Shown: piece after piece, positions 1 to 8,744 of the stretch | How positions within the stretch are numbered: the stretch's first letter is position 1 | Layout: every line of letters begins with the position of its first letter | Assembly (NCBI GenBank): GCA_013813135.1 | Contig: JACCSF010000113.1 | Coordinates: 1 to 16,257 of the forward strand | Direction: 5' to 3' | Source: Thermoleophilaceae bacterium | Lineage (GTDB): Bacteria > Actinomycetota > Thermoleophilia > Solirubrobacterales > Thermoleophilaceae | DNA: 16,257 nucleotides | Made by a program: the position numbers and the translations under genes | Notes under the pieces: model-generated | Databases searched by the model: none | What the model was told of the DNA's origin: nothing | Seen by the model: the letters and a program-made list of their open reading frames with translations, nothing else

Positions 1-1002
1 GCCGTCGGCCGCGTCGGCCTGCATGGCCGCGTCGGGCAGCCGGTCGGTTACCGCCACGGTGAGGCCGGCCAGCGGGCGTAAGCCCGTCCGCGGCCCCGTG
101 GCGAGCCGCGGCAGCCATGCCCCCGCCCCCATCGTCTGCAGCAGCGCCGCGCAATCCGCAACGGTGCGCGCCATCGGGCCGGCGTGATCGATGCTGCTCG
201 CCACCGGGATCAGGCCCGCGGGCGGAACCAGGCCGTACGTGGGCTTGATGGTGCTCAGGCCGCAGAAGGAGGCAGGAAAGCGCAGGGAGCCGCCGGTGTC
301 GGTGCCCGTCGCGGCCGGGACCATCCGAGTGGCCAGGGCGGCCGCGGAGCCGCCGCTCGAACCGCCGGCCGAGCGGGCGGGCCGCCAGGGGTTGCCCACC
401 TGGTCGGTGGTCGGGCCGGCGCCGAACTCGTGGGTGTGGGTGTGGCCGAGCAGGACCATGCCGGCCGCGCGCAGGCGCGCCCAGACGGCGCTGCTCTCGC
501 TCGCGACGTTGCCCTCGAGCACCCGGCTCGACGCCGTCAGCGGCAGGCCGCGCACCGCGTAGAGGTCCTTGAGGCCAAGCGGGATGCCGCACAGCAGCGG
601 GGCCCGCCTGCCGCTCGCGAGGCGCCGGTCCGCAGCGTGCGCGTGCCGCAGCGCGACCTCCGGGTAGAGCCGCACCCAGGCGTTGATGGCCTTGGGCGCG
701 CCGTCAAACGATAGGAGGCCGCCGTTGCGCACCTCGATGCGCTCCAGGCAGGCCCGCGCGAGCTCGACGGCCGAAAGCTGCCGGGCGTGCAGCAGCGCAG
801 CAGCCTCCACCAGCCCCAGGTCGGCGGGATCGGTCCTTTGATCCCAGGTGGCCGTCGAGGCGCGGGAGCGCTTGGCCCGGCTGTCACCGTCCCGGCCGGC
901 CGCCAGGGCCCGGCCGCTCTCGCCGGCCGCGAGGGCTCCGGCGGCCGCGGCCGCCAGGAGCTCCCGGCGACGGATGGCGGCAGCGCGCGGGGGTCTCGGC
1001 AC
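1..1002 (-). CDS. Amidase-signature family amidase, Tat-like signal, 3' end outside window
   Basis: The frame is open from GTG 1002 to base 1, giving 334 residues with the C-terminus cut off by the window edge. The amidase-signature Ser-cisSer-Lys triad is visible: K145 in GIPLGLKDLY, S215 in AGGSSGGSAAA and S239 in GTDTGGSLRFPAS. The S215 to S239 spacing of 24 matches well-studied members. Such enzymes hydrolyse amide bonds; the substrate cannot be told from sequence. The N-terminus has RRRELL followed by an Ala-rich stretch (residues 11-27), which resembles a twin-arginine export signal, so the enzyme may act outside the cytoplasm. An in-frame TAG lies two codons upstream of the GTG and no later ATG would keep the signal, so GTG 1002 is chosen; the Shine-Dalgarno is weak. 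It starts 10 nt after the stop of the DJ-1-family gene and is probably the last or a late gene of that operon. Confidence 0.85.
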   Translation of the reverse strand, partial: MPRPPRAAAIRRRELLAAAAAGALAAGESGRALAAGRDGDSRAKRSRASTATWDQRTDPADLGLVEAAALLHARQLSAVELARACLERIEVRNGGLLSFDGAPKAINAWVRLYPEVALRHAHAADRRLASGRRAPLLCGIPLGLKDLYAVRGLPLTASSRVLEGNVASESSAVWARLRAAGMVLLGHTHTHEFGAGPTTDQVGNPWRPARSAGGSSGGSAAALATRMVPAATGTDTGGSLRFPASFCGLSTIKPTYGLVPPAGLIPVASSIDHAGPMARTVADCAALLQTMGAGAWLPRLATGPRTGLRPLAGLTVAVTDRLPDAAMQADAADG

Positions 1003-1012
1003 CGCCTACATG

Positions 1013-1645
1013 CTAGGTCCGAGCGGCGGCCAGCCCGCGCACCAACTCGACGATCTCCGGCGGCGCCTTCTCGGGCGAGCCCGCATCGAAGGGAGGCTCG
1101 GGGTCGTACTCGATGCCCAGCTGAATCGCCTGCGCGATCTCGGGGCCGGCGATCTTCGCGGCCAGAACGAGGCCCATGTCGATGCCGGACGACACGCCGG
1201 CGGCGGTGATGATCTTGCCCTGTTGGACGACGCGGCGGCCCGTCGGGCGAGCGCCGAAGCGCTCCAGCGCCTCGAGATCGAGCCAATGGCTGGTGGCATC
1301 CAGACCGTCGAGAACGCCCGCGGCGCCGAGCAGCAGCGAGCCTGTGCAGACCGAGGTGGTCCACTGGGAGGTCTCGTGTGCGCGGCGTATCCAGCCGACG
1401 AGGCGCTCGTCGTCGAGCGCGTCATAGGTGCCGATGCCACCCGGCACGATCAGGATGTCAGGGTCCGGAAGGTCCTCGAAGGCCGCGTCCGCGTGCAGGT
1501 GGAGCTGGCCCGTGTCGGTGCCTACGGGACCAGGCTCTGCCGCGAGCCAGGTGATCTCCGCGCCGGGGAGACGCTGAACCACCTCGTAGGGGCCGACGGC
1601 GTCGAGCGTGGTGAAACGGTCGTAGAGCGGGATGGCGATCTTCAC
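1013..1645 (-). CDS. DJ-1/PfpI family protein, isonitrile hydratase-like
   Basis: A 210-residue single-domain DJ-1/PfpI (class I glutamine amidotransferase-like) protein. The nucleophile elbow TTSVCTGSLLLG places the reactive cysteine at C100, with H120 in TSHWLD and a conserved acidic residue at E21 in GPYEV. The start MKIAIPLYDRFTTLDAVGPYEV and the overall layout resemble isonitrile hydratase (InhA), which converts isonitriles to N-substituted formamides. Other members of this subgroup are of unknown function, so the substrate is inferred. The GTG at 1645 is supported by an AGGAGG 8 nt upstream, one of the few good ribosome sites in the window. It lies between a GlxA-type regulator (42 nt upstream), whose N-terminal domain is a paralogue of it, and the amidase (10 nt downstream). 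Confidence 0.85.
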   Translation of the reverse strand: MKIAIPLYDRFTTLDAVGPYEVVQRLPGAEITWLAAEPGPVGTDTGQLHLHADAAFEDLPDPDILIVPGGIGTYDALDDERLVGWIRRAHETSQWTTSVCTGSLLLGAAGVLDGLDATSHWLDLEALERFGARPTGRRVVQQGKIITAAGVSSGIDMGLVLAAKIAGPEIAQAIQLGIEYDPEPPFDAGSPEKAPPEIVELVRGLAAART

Positions 1646-1653
1646 GGGATGAG

Positions 1654-1659
1654 CCTCCT
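1654..1659 (-). promoter_or_regulatory. Shine-Dalgarno site AGGAGG for the DJ-1-family gene
   Basis: AGGAGG on the minus strand lies 8 nt before GTG 1645. It fixes the start of the isonitrile hydratase-like gene. Most other genes here have weak sites or none. Confidence 0.75.
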
Positions 1660-1687
1660 GGGGGTCAAGCCGCCTCTGGCGGCACGG

Positions 1688-2647
1688 TCAAGCCGCCTCC
1701 GAGCGGAAGCGGCCGCGGTAGCCGGCCGGGCTGACGCCGACACGCCGCCTGAACGCCCGCCGCATCGTCTCGACCGTGCCGAAGCCGGCCCGGCGGGCGA
1801 TCGTCTCCACCGGCAGGTCGCCCGTCGCGAGCGCGATGCGGGCGCTCTCTACGCGCGCGGTCTCGACGTAGGCCGCCGGCGTCTGGCCGGTCTCGTCGCG
1901 AAAAGCACGCGCGAAGTTGCGCTCGCTCATGCATGCGCGGCGGGCGAGTGCGGGCACCGACAGGTCCTCGCCCAGGTGGTCCGGCAGCCACTGCTGCAGC
2001 TCTCGCAGCGGCTCGCGCTCGGCCATCTGCGCCGCGAGCTGGGCGCTGAATTGAGCCTGGCCGCCGGGCCGCTTGAGGAAGAGCACCAGCCAGCGCGCCG
2101 TGTGCAGGGCGATCTCCCGGCCGAGGTCCTCCTCCACCAGCGCCAGCGCCAGGTCCATGCCGGCGGTCACCCCCGCCGACGTGATCACGTGCCCGTCCCG
2201 TACGAAGATCGGGTCGGACTCCACCACGACCTCCGGGTGGCGGCGCGCCAGCTCGCCGCACGACGCCCAATGCGTGGTCGCGCGGCGTCCGTCGAGCAGA
2301 CCGGCGCGAGCGAGCAGGAACGCTCCGGTGCAGACCGAGGTCACGCGTCGCGAACGCTTCGCGGCAGCGCTGAGCCAGGTGACGAACCGCTCGTCGCGAG
2401 CGGCGGCGTGCACGCCGCGCCCGCCGGCCACGAGCAGGGTGTCGATCGGGCCGCGGCATTTGTCGATGGTGCTGTCCGGGTGGAGCGAGACGCTCGAGGT
2501 GCGCAGCGGCCCCGGGCGAGTCGCGACGACCTCGACCGTGTAGGCGTTCTTCGACGTGAGCTGCGTCGCCGTGCCGAAGACCTCCGCCGGGCCGAGCACG
2601 CCCAGGGTTTGAACGCGTGGAAAGGCAGCAATGACAACGCGGGGCAT
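1688..2647 (-). CDS. GlxA family AraC-type transcriptional regulator
   Basis: A 319-residue regulator with two domains. Residues 1-190 form a DJ-1/PfpI-like sensor domain with an elbow cysteine at C106 (TSVCTGAFLLAR) and THW at about 125-127. Residues 215-319 form an AraC/XylS DNA-binding domain with two helix-turn-helix units: about 229-249 (LSVPALARRACMSERNFARAF), and about 280-311 ending in FRRRVGVSPAGYR. GlxA-type proteins usually control genes for nitrogen compounds or small metabolites next to them; the sensor domain probably binds rather than cleaves a ligand. It is the first gene of the minus-strand set followed 42 nt later by the isonitrile hydratase-like gene and then the amidase, and probably regulates them. 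ATG 2647 is chosen because it begins the conserved first beta strand; no strong Shine-Dalgarno is present. Confidence 0.9.
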   Translation of the reverse strand: MPRVVIAAFPRVQTLGVLGPAEVFGTATQLTSKNAYTVEVVATRPGPLRTSSVSLHPDSTIDKCRGPIDTLLVAGGRGVHAAARDERFVTWLSAAAKRSRRVTSVCTGAFLLARAGLLDGRRATTHWASCGELARRHPEVVVESDPIFVRDGHVITSAGVTAGMDLALALVEEDLGREIALHTARWLVLFLKRPGGQAQFSAQLAAQMAEREPLRELQQWLPDHLGEDLSVPALARRACMSERNFARAFRDETGQTPAAYVETARVESARIALATGDLPVETIARRAGFGTVETMRRAFRRRVGVSPAGYRGRFRSEAA

Positions 2648-2724
2648 GCGCTCATGGTCACGCTTCGGGCGTTTGGCCGCAAGGACACGATGCGGACGAT
2701 TTCTGCCACACCGGGCCGGGCGAC

Positions 2725-2738
2725 GAGCCCCGGGGCTC
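2725..2738. repeat. Perfect 14-bp palindrome at the ychF stop codon
   Basis: GAGCCCCGGGGCTC is a perfect palindrome that overlaps the ychF stop codon (2737-2739). As RNA it could form a 5-bp stem with a 4-nt loop. It sits between the end of the eight-gene minus operon and the glxA-type gene. There is no U-tract, so an intrinsic terminator is only a possibility. Confidence 0.4.
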
Positions 2739-3822
2739 AGGCCGGCGTGAAGCGGAACGTCACCACGTCACCGTCGCGGAGCTCGTAGTCGCGGCCCTCC
2801 ACGCGCGAGAGGGCCTGCTCTCGCGCCGCCGTGTAGCCGCCGGAGCGCACGAGGTCCTCCCAGAACGTCACCTCGGCCGCGACGAAGCCGCGCTCCATGT
2901 CCGTGTGCACCGCCCCGGCGGCCCGGCGCGCGCGGGTGCCCCGCTCGATCGCGCGCGCCCGCGCCTCCTTGCCCTGCCCGGCGGTGAAGAACGAGATCAG
3001 GTGCAGCAGCTCGAAGGCCTCGCGGATCACGGTGGCCAGGCCGGACTCGTGCACGCCCAGCTCCTCGCGCATGCCCGCCGCCTCCTCTTCGTCGAGCTCC
3101 GCCAGCTCTGCGTCCAGGCGCGCGCTCACCGCCGTAGCACGCGCACCGCGTTCCTGCGCCTGCTCAACCAGCGCCGGCGGCGGCTCGAGCGGCTCACCCT
3201 CCGCCACGTTCGCCACGTACAGAACCGGCTTCGAGGTGAGCGCGGTCAGGCGCGTCGCCGCGCCGGGGGCACCGTCGGGCGGCGGCACGGTCCGCGCCGC
3301 ACGCCCGGCGCGCAGGGCCTCCACCACGTCGCGCAGCCAGCGCTCCTCGGCCACCAGCTCCTTGTCGCCCGACTTGGCCTGCTTGGCCACGCGGTCGAGC
3401 CGGCGCTCGGCCTGCTCGAGGTCAGCGTACAGCAGCTCGGTCTCGATCGTCTCGACATCGCCGAGCGGGTCCACCCTGCCCTCCGGGTGCACGACCTGAG
3501 CGTCGTCGTGGGCGCGGACCACGTGCAGGATCGCGTCGGTCTCGCGGATGTTCCCGAGGAACTTGTTGCCGAGGCCCTCGCCCTGATGCGCGCCCCGGAC
3601 GAGTCCGGCGATGTCGTGGAACTGGATCACCTCGTGCACGAGCGGCGTGGCGCCGACGGTTTCGGCCACGCGGTCGAGCCGTTCGTCGGGCACGCCGACC
3701 ACCGCCACGTTCGGCTCGAGCGTTGTGAACGGGTAGTTGGCCGCCGGGGCGCCGGCGCGCGTGAGCGCATTGAAGAGCGACGACTTGCCGGCATTCGGCA
3801 GGCCCACGATGCCGATCTTCAC
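2737..3822 (-). CDS. ychF: Redox-regulated ATPase YchF (EngD/OLA1 family)
   Basis: A 361-residue Obg-related P-loop ATPase that associates with ribosomes. The P-loop is GLPNAGKSS (residues 7-15), switch I is in NYPFTTLEPN (29-38), and the G3 region is DIAGLVRGAHQGEGLGN (70-86). The base-recognition motif is NVAE (205-208) in place of NKxD, the hallmark of YchF preference for ATP. A coiled coil-like middle segment and a C-terminal TGS domain (about residues 275-361, ending in GDVVTFRFTPA) complete the family layout, and the length is typical. The frame stays open far upstream, but that extension has no homology character and is antisense or out of frame to the PAP2 gene. GTG 3822 begins the conserved first strand and overlaps the PAP2 stop by 4 nt (GTGA), suggesting translational coupling. 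Last gene of the operon. Confidence 0.96.
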   Translation of the reverse strand: MKIGIVGLPNAGKSSLFNALTRAGAPAANYPFTTLEPNVAVVGVPDERLDRVAETVGATPLVHEVIQFHDIAGLVRGAHQGEGLGNKFLGNIRETDAILHVVRAHDDAQVVHPEGRVDPLGDVETIETELLYADLEQAERRLDRVAKQAKSGDKELVAEERWLRDVVEALRAGRAARTVPPPDGAPGAATRLTALTSKPVLYVANVAEGEPLEPPPALVEQAQERGARATAVSARLDAELAELDEEEAAGMREELGVHESGLATVIREAFELLHLISFFTAGQGKEARARAIERGTRARRAAGAVHTDMERGFVAAEVTFWEDLVRSGGYTAAREQALSRVEGRDYELRDGDVVTFRFTPA

Positions 3823-4292
3823 ATGAGCCTCTCGAGCGCGCGGCCCAGGAAGGCGCCCGCCGCCACGTCGGAGGGGTAGTGGACGCCGAGGTAGGGCCGC
3901 GACAAAGCCATCGCCCCGGCGGCGGCGTACAGTGGCGGCGAAGGAAGCGCTCGCCCGAGCGCGCCCGCGGCCGCGAACGAGGTGGCGGCGTGCGCAGACG
4001 GATACGAGCGGCCGGACAGGGTCGCCACAAGCGGAGGCAGATCGTCCCCGAGGACGGGCCGCGCCCGCCGCACCACCTGCTTTACCGCTGTATTTGCGAT
4101 TAGGGCAACCACCACGACGCGCATCGCGCGGAGATAGATGGGCCGGCGCGACCGATCGAGCACGAGACCGAGCGCGGCCACCCCGTGCCACAGCAGCCCG
4201 TTCTCACCGGCGTGCGCGTATACGCGCACCGCGCGCTCAAGCGGCGGCCAATGACCGCGCGTGCGCAGCAGTCGCAGGAGCTCCAGATCCAC
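3819..4292 (-). CDS. PAP2 family membrane phosphatase
   Basis: A small (157-residue) PAP2/type 2 phosphatidic acid phosphatase-like membrane protein. All three family motifs are present: K71 to P79 (KQVVRRARP, the KX6RP motif), Y97-PSAH-A (98-101, with Ala for the usual Gly of PSGH), and S131 to D142 (SRPYLGVHYPSD, the SRX5HX3D motif). The expected catalytic histidines are H101 and H138. Hydrophobic segments lie at about 35-46, 57-70, 104-112, 120-130 and 143-150. Likely substrates are lipid phosphates or polyprenyl diphosphates; the specific one cannot be read from sequence. GTG 4292 starts 7 nt after the stop of the upstream 73-residue gene, and the end overlaps ychF by 4 nt. It is shorter than many PAP2 proteins but retains the complete active site. 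Confidence 0.88.
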   Translation of the reverse strand: MDLELLRLLRTRGHWPPLERAVRVYAHAGENGLLWHGVAALGLVLDRSRRPIYLRAMRVVVVALIANTAVKQVVRRARPVLGDDLPPLVATLSGRSYPSAHAATSFAAAGALGRALPSPPLYAAAGAMALSRPYLGVHYPSDVAAGAFLGRALERLM

Positions 4293-4299
4293 GGGCGGC

Positions 4300-4521
4300 C
4301 TAGAAGCCGACCCGCTGCTCTTCGGCGTCGATGCGGACGTACACGACCTGCGAGAGGTCGATCGAGATCTTCGAGTCCAGCGTCTCCAGCTCGTACCAGC
4401 GATCCGAGCGCTCCTTGGAGAGCGCCTTGTGGAGCTCCTCGTAGGAGCTCTGCTTCACGCGCGTGGGCAGCACTGGGCCGCCCTGGAAGCCGATGTCGAT
4501 GCGCCTGCTGTCGTCAGCCAT
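4300..4521 (-). CDS. Small conserved-looking protein of unknown function (73 aa)
   Basis: I do not recognise this gene with certainty. It encodes 73 residues that are acidic/basic mixed and soluble, with no membrane segment or signal. The layout looks like a small beta-rich fold: a first strand RIDIGFQG, a helix-like SSYEELHKALSKE, then strands around KISIDLSQVVYVRID and QRVGF at the end. The final pattern (VVYVRI... followed by VGF) is reminiscent of DUF3107 proteins of actinobacteria, but the similarity is weak and I infer it from memory. Coding status is supported by context: its ATG overlaps the stop of methylmalonyl-CoA epimerase by one base (TAATG) and its stop is 7 nt before the PAP2 GTG, so it is embedded in the operon. 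Confidence 0.75.
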   Translation of the reverse strand: MADDSRRIDIGFQGGPVLPTRVKQSSYEELHKALSKERSDRWYELETLDSKISIDLSQVVYVRIDAEEQRVGF

Positions 4522-4931
4522 TAGTGCCCTTCCGCAGCTTCTACAAGTTCTGTCAGCACGCCGCCCGTCGACTTCGGATGCACGAACGCCACGCGGCTGC
4601 CCCTGATGCCCGCACGCGGCCGGTCGTCGATCAGCGCGAGCCCGGCGGCGCGCGCCTGCTCCAGGGCCGAGTCGATGTCGTCGGTCCCGTACGCGACGTG
4701 GTGCATGCCCGGCCCGTTGCGTTCGAGAAACCTGCCGACGGCGGTCTCCGGGCTGAGTGGCCGCAGCAGCTCCACGTGGTTCTCGCCGACGCCGAGCAGG
4801 ACGGCCTCCACGCCCTGCTGCTCCACAGTCTCGCGGTGCTGCACCGGCATGCCGAGCCGCTCCGAGTAGAGCGAGACGGCCTCGTCGAGGTCCTCGACGG
4901 CCACGCCGATGTGATCGATCCGCCCGAACAC
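4521..4931 (-). CDS. mce: Methylmalonyl-CoA epimerase
   Basis: A 136-residue glyoxalase/VOC-fold protein. It interconverts the R and S forms of methylmalonyl-CoA, linking propionyl-CoA carboxylation to methylmalonyl-CoA mutase. Probable metal ligands are H7 (IDHIGVAV), E54 (NHVELLRP), H78 (GMHHVAYGTDD) and E128 (GVLTELVE), in the two-repeat order of the family. The segment FLERNGPGMHHVAY and the ending with a LTELVE strand are characteristic of this enzyme and separate it from other VOC proteins. GTG 4931 gives the usual short lead before the first His; it lies 12 nt past the ftsH-like stop, and no clear Shine-Dalgarno is present. The carboxylase and mutase are not in this window. The stop shares one base with the ATG of the next gene. 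Confidence 0.92.
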   Translation of the reverse strand: MFGRIDHIGVAVEDLDEAVSLYSERLGMPVQHRETVEQQGVEAVLLGVGENHVELLRPLSPETAVGRFLERNGPGMHHVAYGTDDIDSALEQARAAGLALIDDRPRAGIRGSRVAFVHPKSTGGVLTELVEAAEGH

Positions 4932-4943
4932 GAGGCGGAGAGG

Positions 4944-6833
<1,890 letters not shown>

Positions 6834-6873
6834 CTAGTAACCCAATCGGACGGTTGTGCCAACTGGTTGAGTC

Positions 6874-7944
6874 CTACTCGACCAGTTCCAGCCGCGGATT
6901 CGGATGAAAGCGCCGCCCCGCCTTGGCGGCGTGACGCCCACCCAGCCGCACGACGTCCGCGGTGAAGTCGTTCTCGCCGCGCACGAGCGACGAGCCGACC
7001 CCGTACGCGTCCACCGGCGCGCCGAGCTGCTCGAACCTGCGGATCTTCCCGGCGTCGAACCCGCCCGAGACCAGTATCTGCACCCGTTCATGGCCGGCCT
7101 CGTCGAGCGCGTCGCGCACGAGGGTGACCAGCTCCGGGTTGACCCCGGTGGGCTTGAACTCGCCCATCTTGTCCAGCAGCGCCTTGTCGACCATGCGCTC
7201 CGAGGTGTCCAGGCGCACCCCCCAGAGCCTGTCCCCGAGCGCACCGGCCACCTCGAGCGCCGTCCTGACCGAGTCGTTCTCGAAGTCCACCAGCACCGTC
7301 ACGTTCATCTCGTCGGCGAAGCGCTCGGCGAAGGCTCTGGACGCCGTGACCGTGTCCCCGCCGAAGGCCGCGATCAGGCCGTGCGGGACCGTCCCCACTC
7401 CGCGGCCGCCCCACCAGGAGGCCTGGGCGTCGGTGGACACCCCGATCGCGCCCGCGACGTGGGCGGTCCAGCCGTCGCCGGTCTGTACGAGCCAGTGGTC
7501 GTGCCGAGCCGGGAAGAACAGGATCGGCTTGCCGCGGGCCGCCTCGACGACCTCGCGCACGTTGCGCATGATCAGGCTGCGGCGCGCCAGGCAGCCGACG
7601 TAGACGGTCTCGAGGTGGGCGAACAGCGAGTAGTCGCCCTCGATCGTCATGACGGTCTCCATCGGGGCGATCTCGTCGCCCTCGTAGAGCGCGTGAACCT
7701 CCAGCTGGTCCCAGTCGTCGCTGCAGCGCTTCAGCACGGCGATCGCCTCGTCGATGCCGCCCAGGATCGACTCGTGCTTCTGGAACACCTGCATCGTCAC
7801 GCGCGGATGGTGGTCGAGCTCCTTGAGCAGCTGCCGGGTGAAGTTGAAGTAGGCGTCCGAGTAGTAGCCCGCCCGGATCCGCTCGACCGGCAGGCGAAAG
7901 ACGCTCGGGTTGAGGCGCGTGCGGCGGCCCGTCTCCGTGGCCAT
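6874..7944 (-). CDS. pncB: Nicotinate phosphoribosyltransferase
   Basis: A 356-residue phosphoribosyltransferase of the nicotinate/quinolinate type, making nicotinate mononucleotide from nicotinate and PRPP in the NAD salvage (Preiss-Handler) pathway. Recognisable parts are the N-terminal AGYYSDAYFNFTR (25-37), GVSTDAQASWWGGRGVGTVPH with the expected active-site region at H188, VLVDFEND (217-224), GVRLDTSER (242-250), and the phosphate-binding barrel end VSGGFDAGKIRRFEQLG followed by YGVGSSL (314-320). The length resembles the short archaeal-type enzymes rather than the longer E. coli PncB. ATG 7944 follows the DUF1385 stop by 2 nt and has no clear Shine-Dalgarno, implying coupling to the upstream gene. 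A 40-nt gap separates its stop from the FtsH-like ATG. Confidence 0.9.
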   Translation of the reverse strand: MATETGRRTRLNPSVFRLPVERIRAGYYSDAYFNFTRQLLKELDHHPRVTMQVFQKHESILGGIDEAIAVLKRCSDDWDQLEVHALYEGDEIAPMETVMTIEGDYSLFAHLETVYVGCLARRSLIMRNVREVVEAARGKPILFFPARHDHWLVQTGDGWTAHVAGAIGVSTDAQASWWGGRGVGTVPHGLIAAFGGDTVTASRAFAERFADEMNVTVLVDFENDSVRTALEVAGALGDRLWGVRLDTSERMVDKALLDKMGEFKPTGVNPELVTLVRDALDEAGHERVQILVSGGFDAGKIRRFEQLGAPVDAYGVGSSLVRGENDFTADVVRLGGRHAAKAGRRFHPNPRLELVE

Positions 7945-7946
7945 GG

Positions 7947-8744
7947 TCAGGCGCTGGGCGCGGCGCCCTCGACCCCGAGGATCTCCGCCAGCGCGGCGCG
8001 TCCCACCTCGAGCTGCTCGGCCGTCGGCTCGCGGGTGCCCACCGCTCGCTGGATCTCGTGGCCGGGCAGCCTCAGCATGCGCGTAAGCGAGCTGTTCGGA
8101 TGGCGCTCCGACCAGGCGAACACCTCGACGGCCACCGCGGCGCTGCCCAGCCCGACGACGACCTCGGCGGCCGGACCGCGCAGGCCGGCACTGCGCGCGG
8201 CGATGTTGCCGAGCGCCGCCACGGTCAGCATCGGTGCAACCAGGTGGGAGCCGCAGCGGTCGTGCTCCTTGAGGGCATCGGCGGCGTCGCCATCCTCCTC
8301 GTAGGCGGCGATCGCCTTGTGCTCCACGCCGTGGTAGGCGGCGAGGTCGCCGCTGCGCAGCGCCATCAGCGCCGGGGTGAGGCTGATCGCGGCGACGGCC
8401 GCCTCGCGTGCCGCCACCGAGCGCGCCACGGTGCGCACCGCCTGCCCGGCGAGCGCGGCGGCGCCCATGGCGCCGAGCGTCTTCACGTCCTGCATCGGCA
8501 GCCGCGCCTCCGGCAGCGCGCGCTTGACCAGCGGGATCACCGCCATCGCCTCCGCCAGCTTCATCACGCCGCGTACACCGGGCAGGCGCTCCGCTGAGGC
8601 GGCGCCCAGGTCCGGCTTGCGACCCGAAGCCACCGCGATCTCGCCGCCGCGCGTGCGGACGGCCGCGGCCCAGTGCGTGGGGCCGTGCACGAGCAGCCCG
8701 TTGCGCAGCGCCATGCCGCCGAGCCGCAGCTTCTCGTCGGTCAT
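7947..8744 (-). CDS. DUF1385 (YqhQ-like) membrane-associated protein
   Basis: A 265-residue member of the DUF1385 family, whose function is not established. Family signatures are the N-terminal GGMALRNGLLVHGPTHWA (9-26), AYHGVEHKAIAAYE (136-149), HDRCGSHL (161-168), and the C-terminal LPGHEIQRAVGTREPT (226-241) followed by a helix EQLEVGRAALAEIL. Between them are moderately hydrophobic helices (about 92-130, 168-183 and 192-211), consistent with membrane association. Conserved His, Glu and Cys residues hint at metal binding, but that is speculation. Its ATG overlaps the M20 peptidase stop by 4 nt (ATGA) and its stop is 2 nt from the nicotinate phosphoribosyltransferase ATG, so all three are likely translated together. 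Confidence 0.85.
   Translation of the reverse strand: MTDEKLRLGGMALRNGLLVHGPTHWAAAVRTRGGEIAVASGRKPDLGAASAERLPGVRGVMKLAEAMAVIPLVKRALPEARLPMQDVKTLGAMGAAALAGQAVRTVARSVAAREAAVAAISLTPALMALRSGDLAAYHGVEHKAIAAYEEDGDAADALKEHDRCGSHLVAPMLTVAALGNIAARSAGLRGPAAEVVVGLGSAAVAVEVFAWSERHPNSSLTRMLRLPGHEIQRAVGTREPTAEQLEVGRAALAEILGVEGAAPSA

Noticed and set aside
848..2788. Long plus-strand open frame (646 residues) opposite the amidase, DJ-1 and GlxA genes
   Set aside because: Low-complexity Arg/Ala/Gly-rich antisense frame, as expected at this GC content; the opposite strand carries clear families with catalytic motifs.
3823..4191. N-terminal extension of the YchF frame
   Set aside because: Arg/Ser-rich and overlapping the PAP2 gene out of frame; YchF begins at its first P-loop strand.
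3819..4292. PSAH instead of PSGH in PAP2 as a damaged active site
   Set aside because: The Gly to Ala change leaves both catalytic histidines, and small residues vary here in bacterial PAP2 proteins.
6904..8304. Plus-strand open frame opposite the phosphoribosyltransferase and DUF1385 genes
   Set aside because: Shadow frame spanning two real genes on the other strand, His/Arg/Asp-rich composition.
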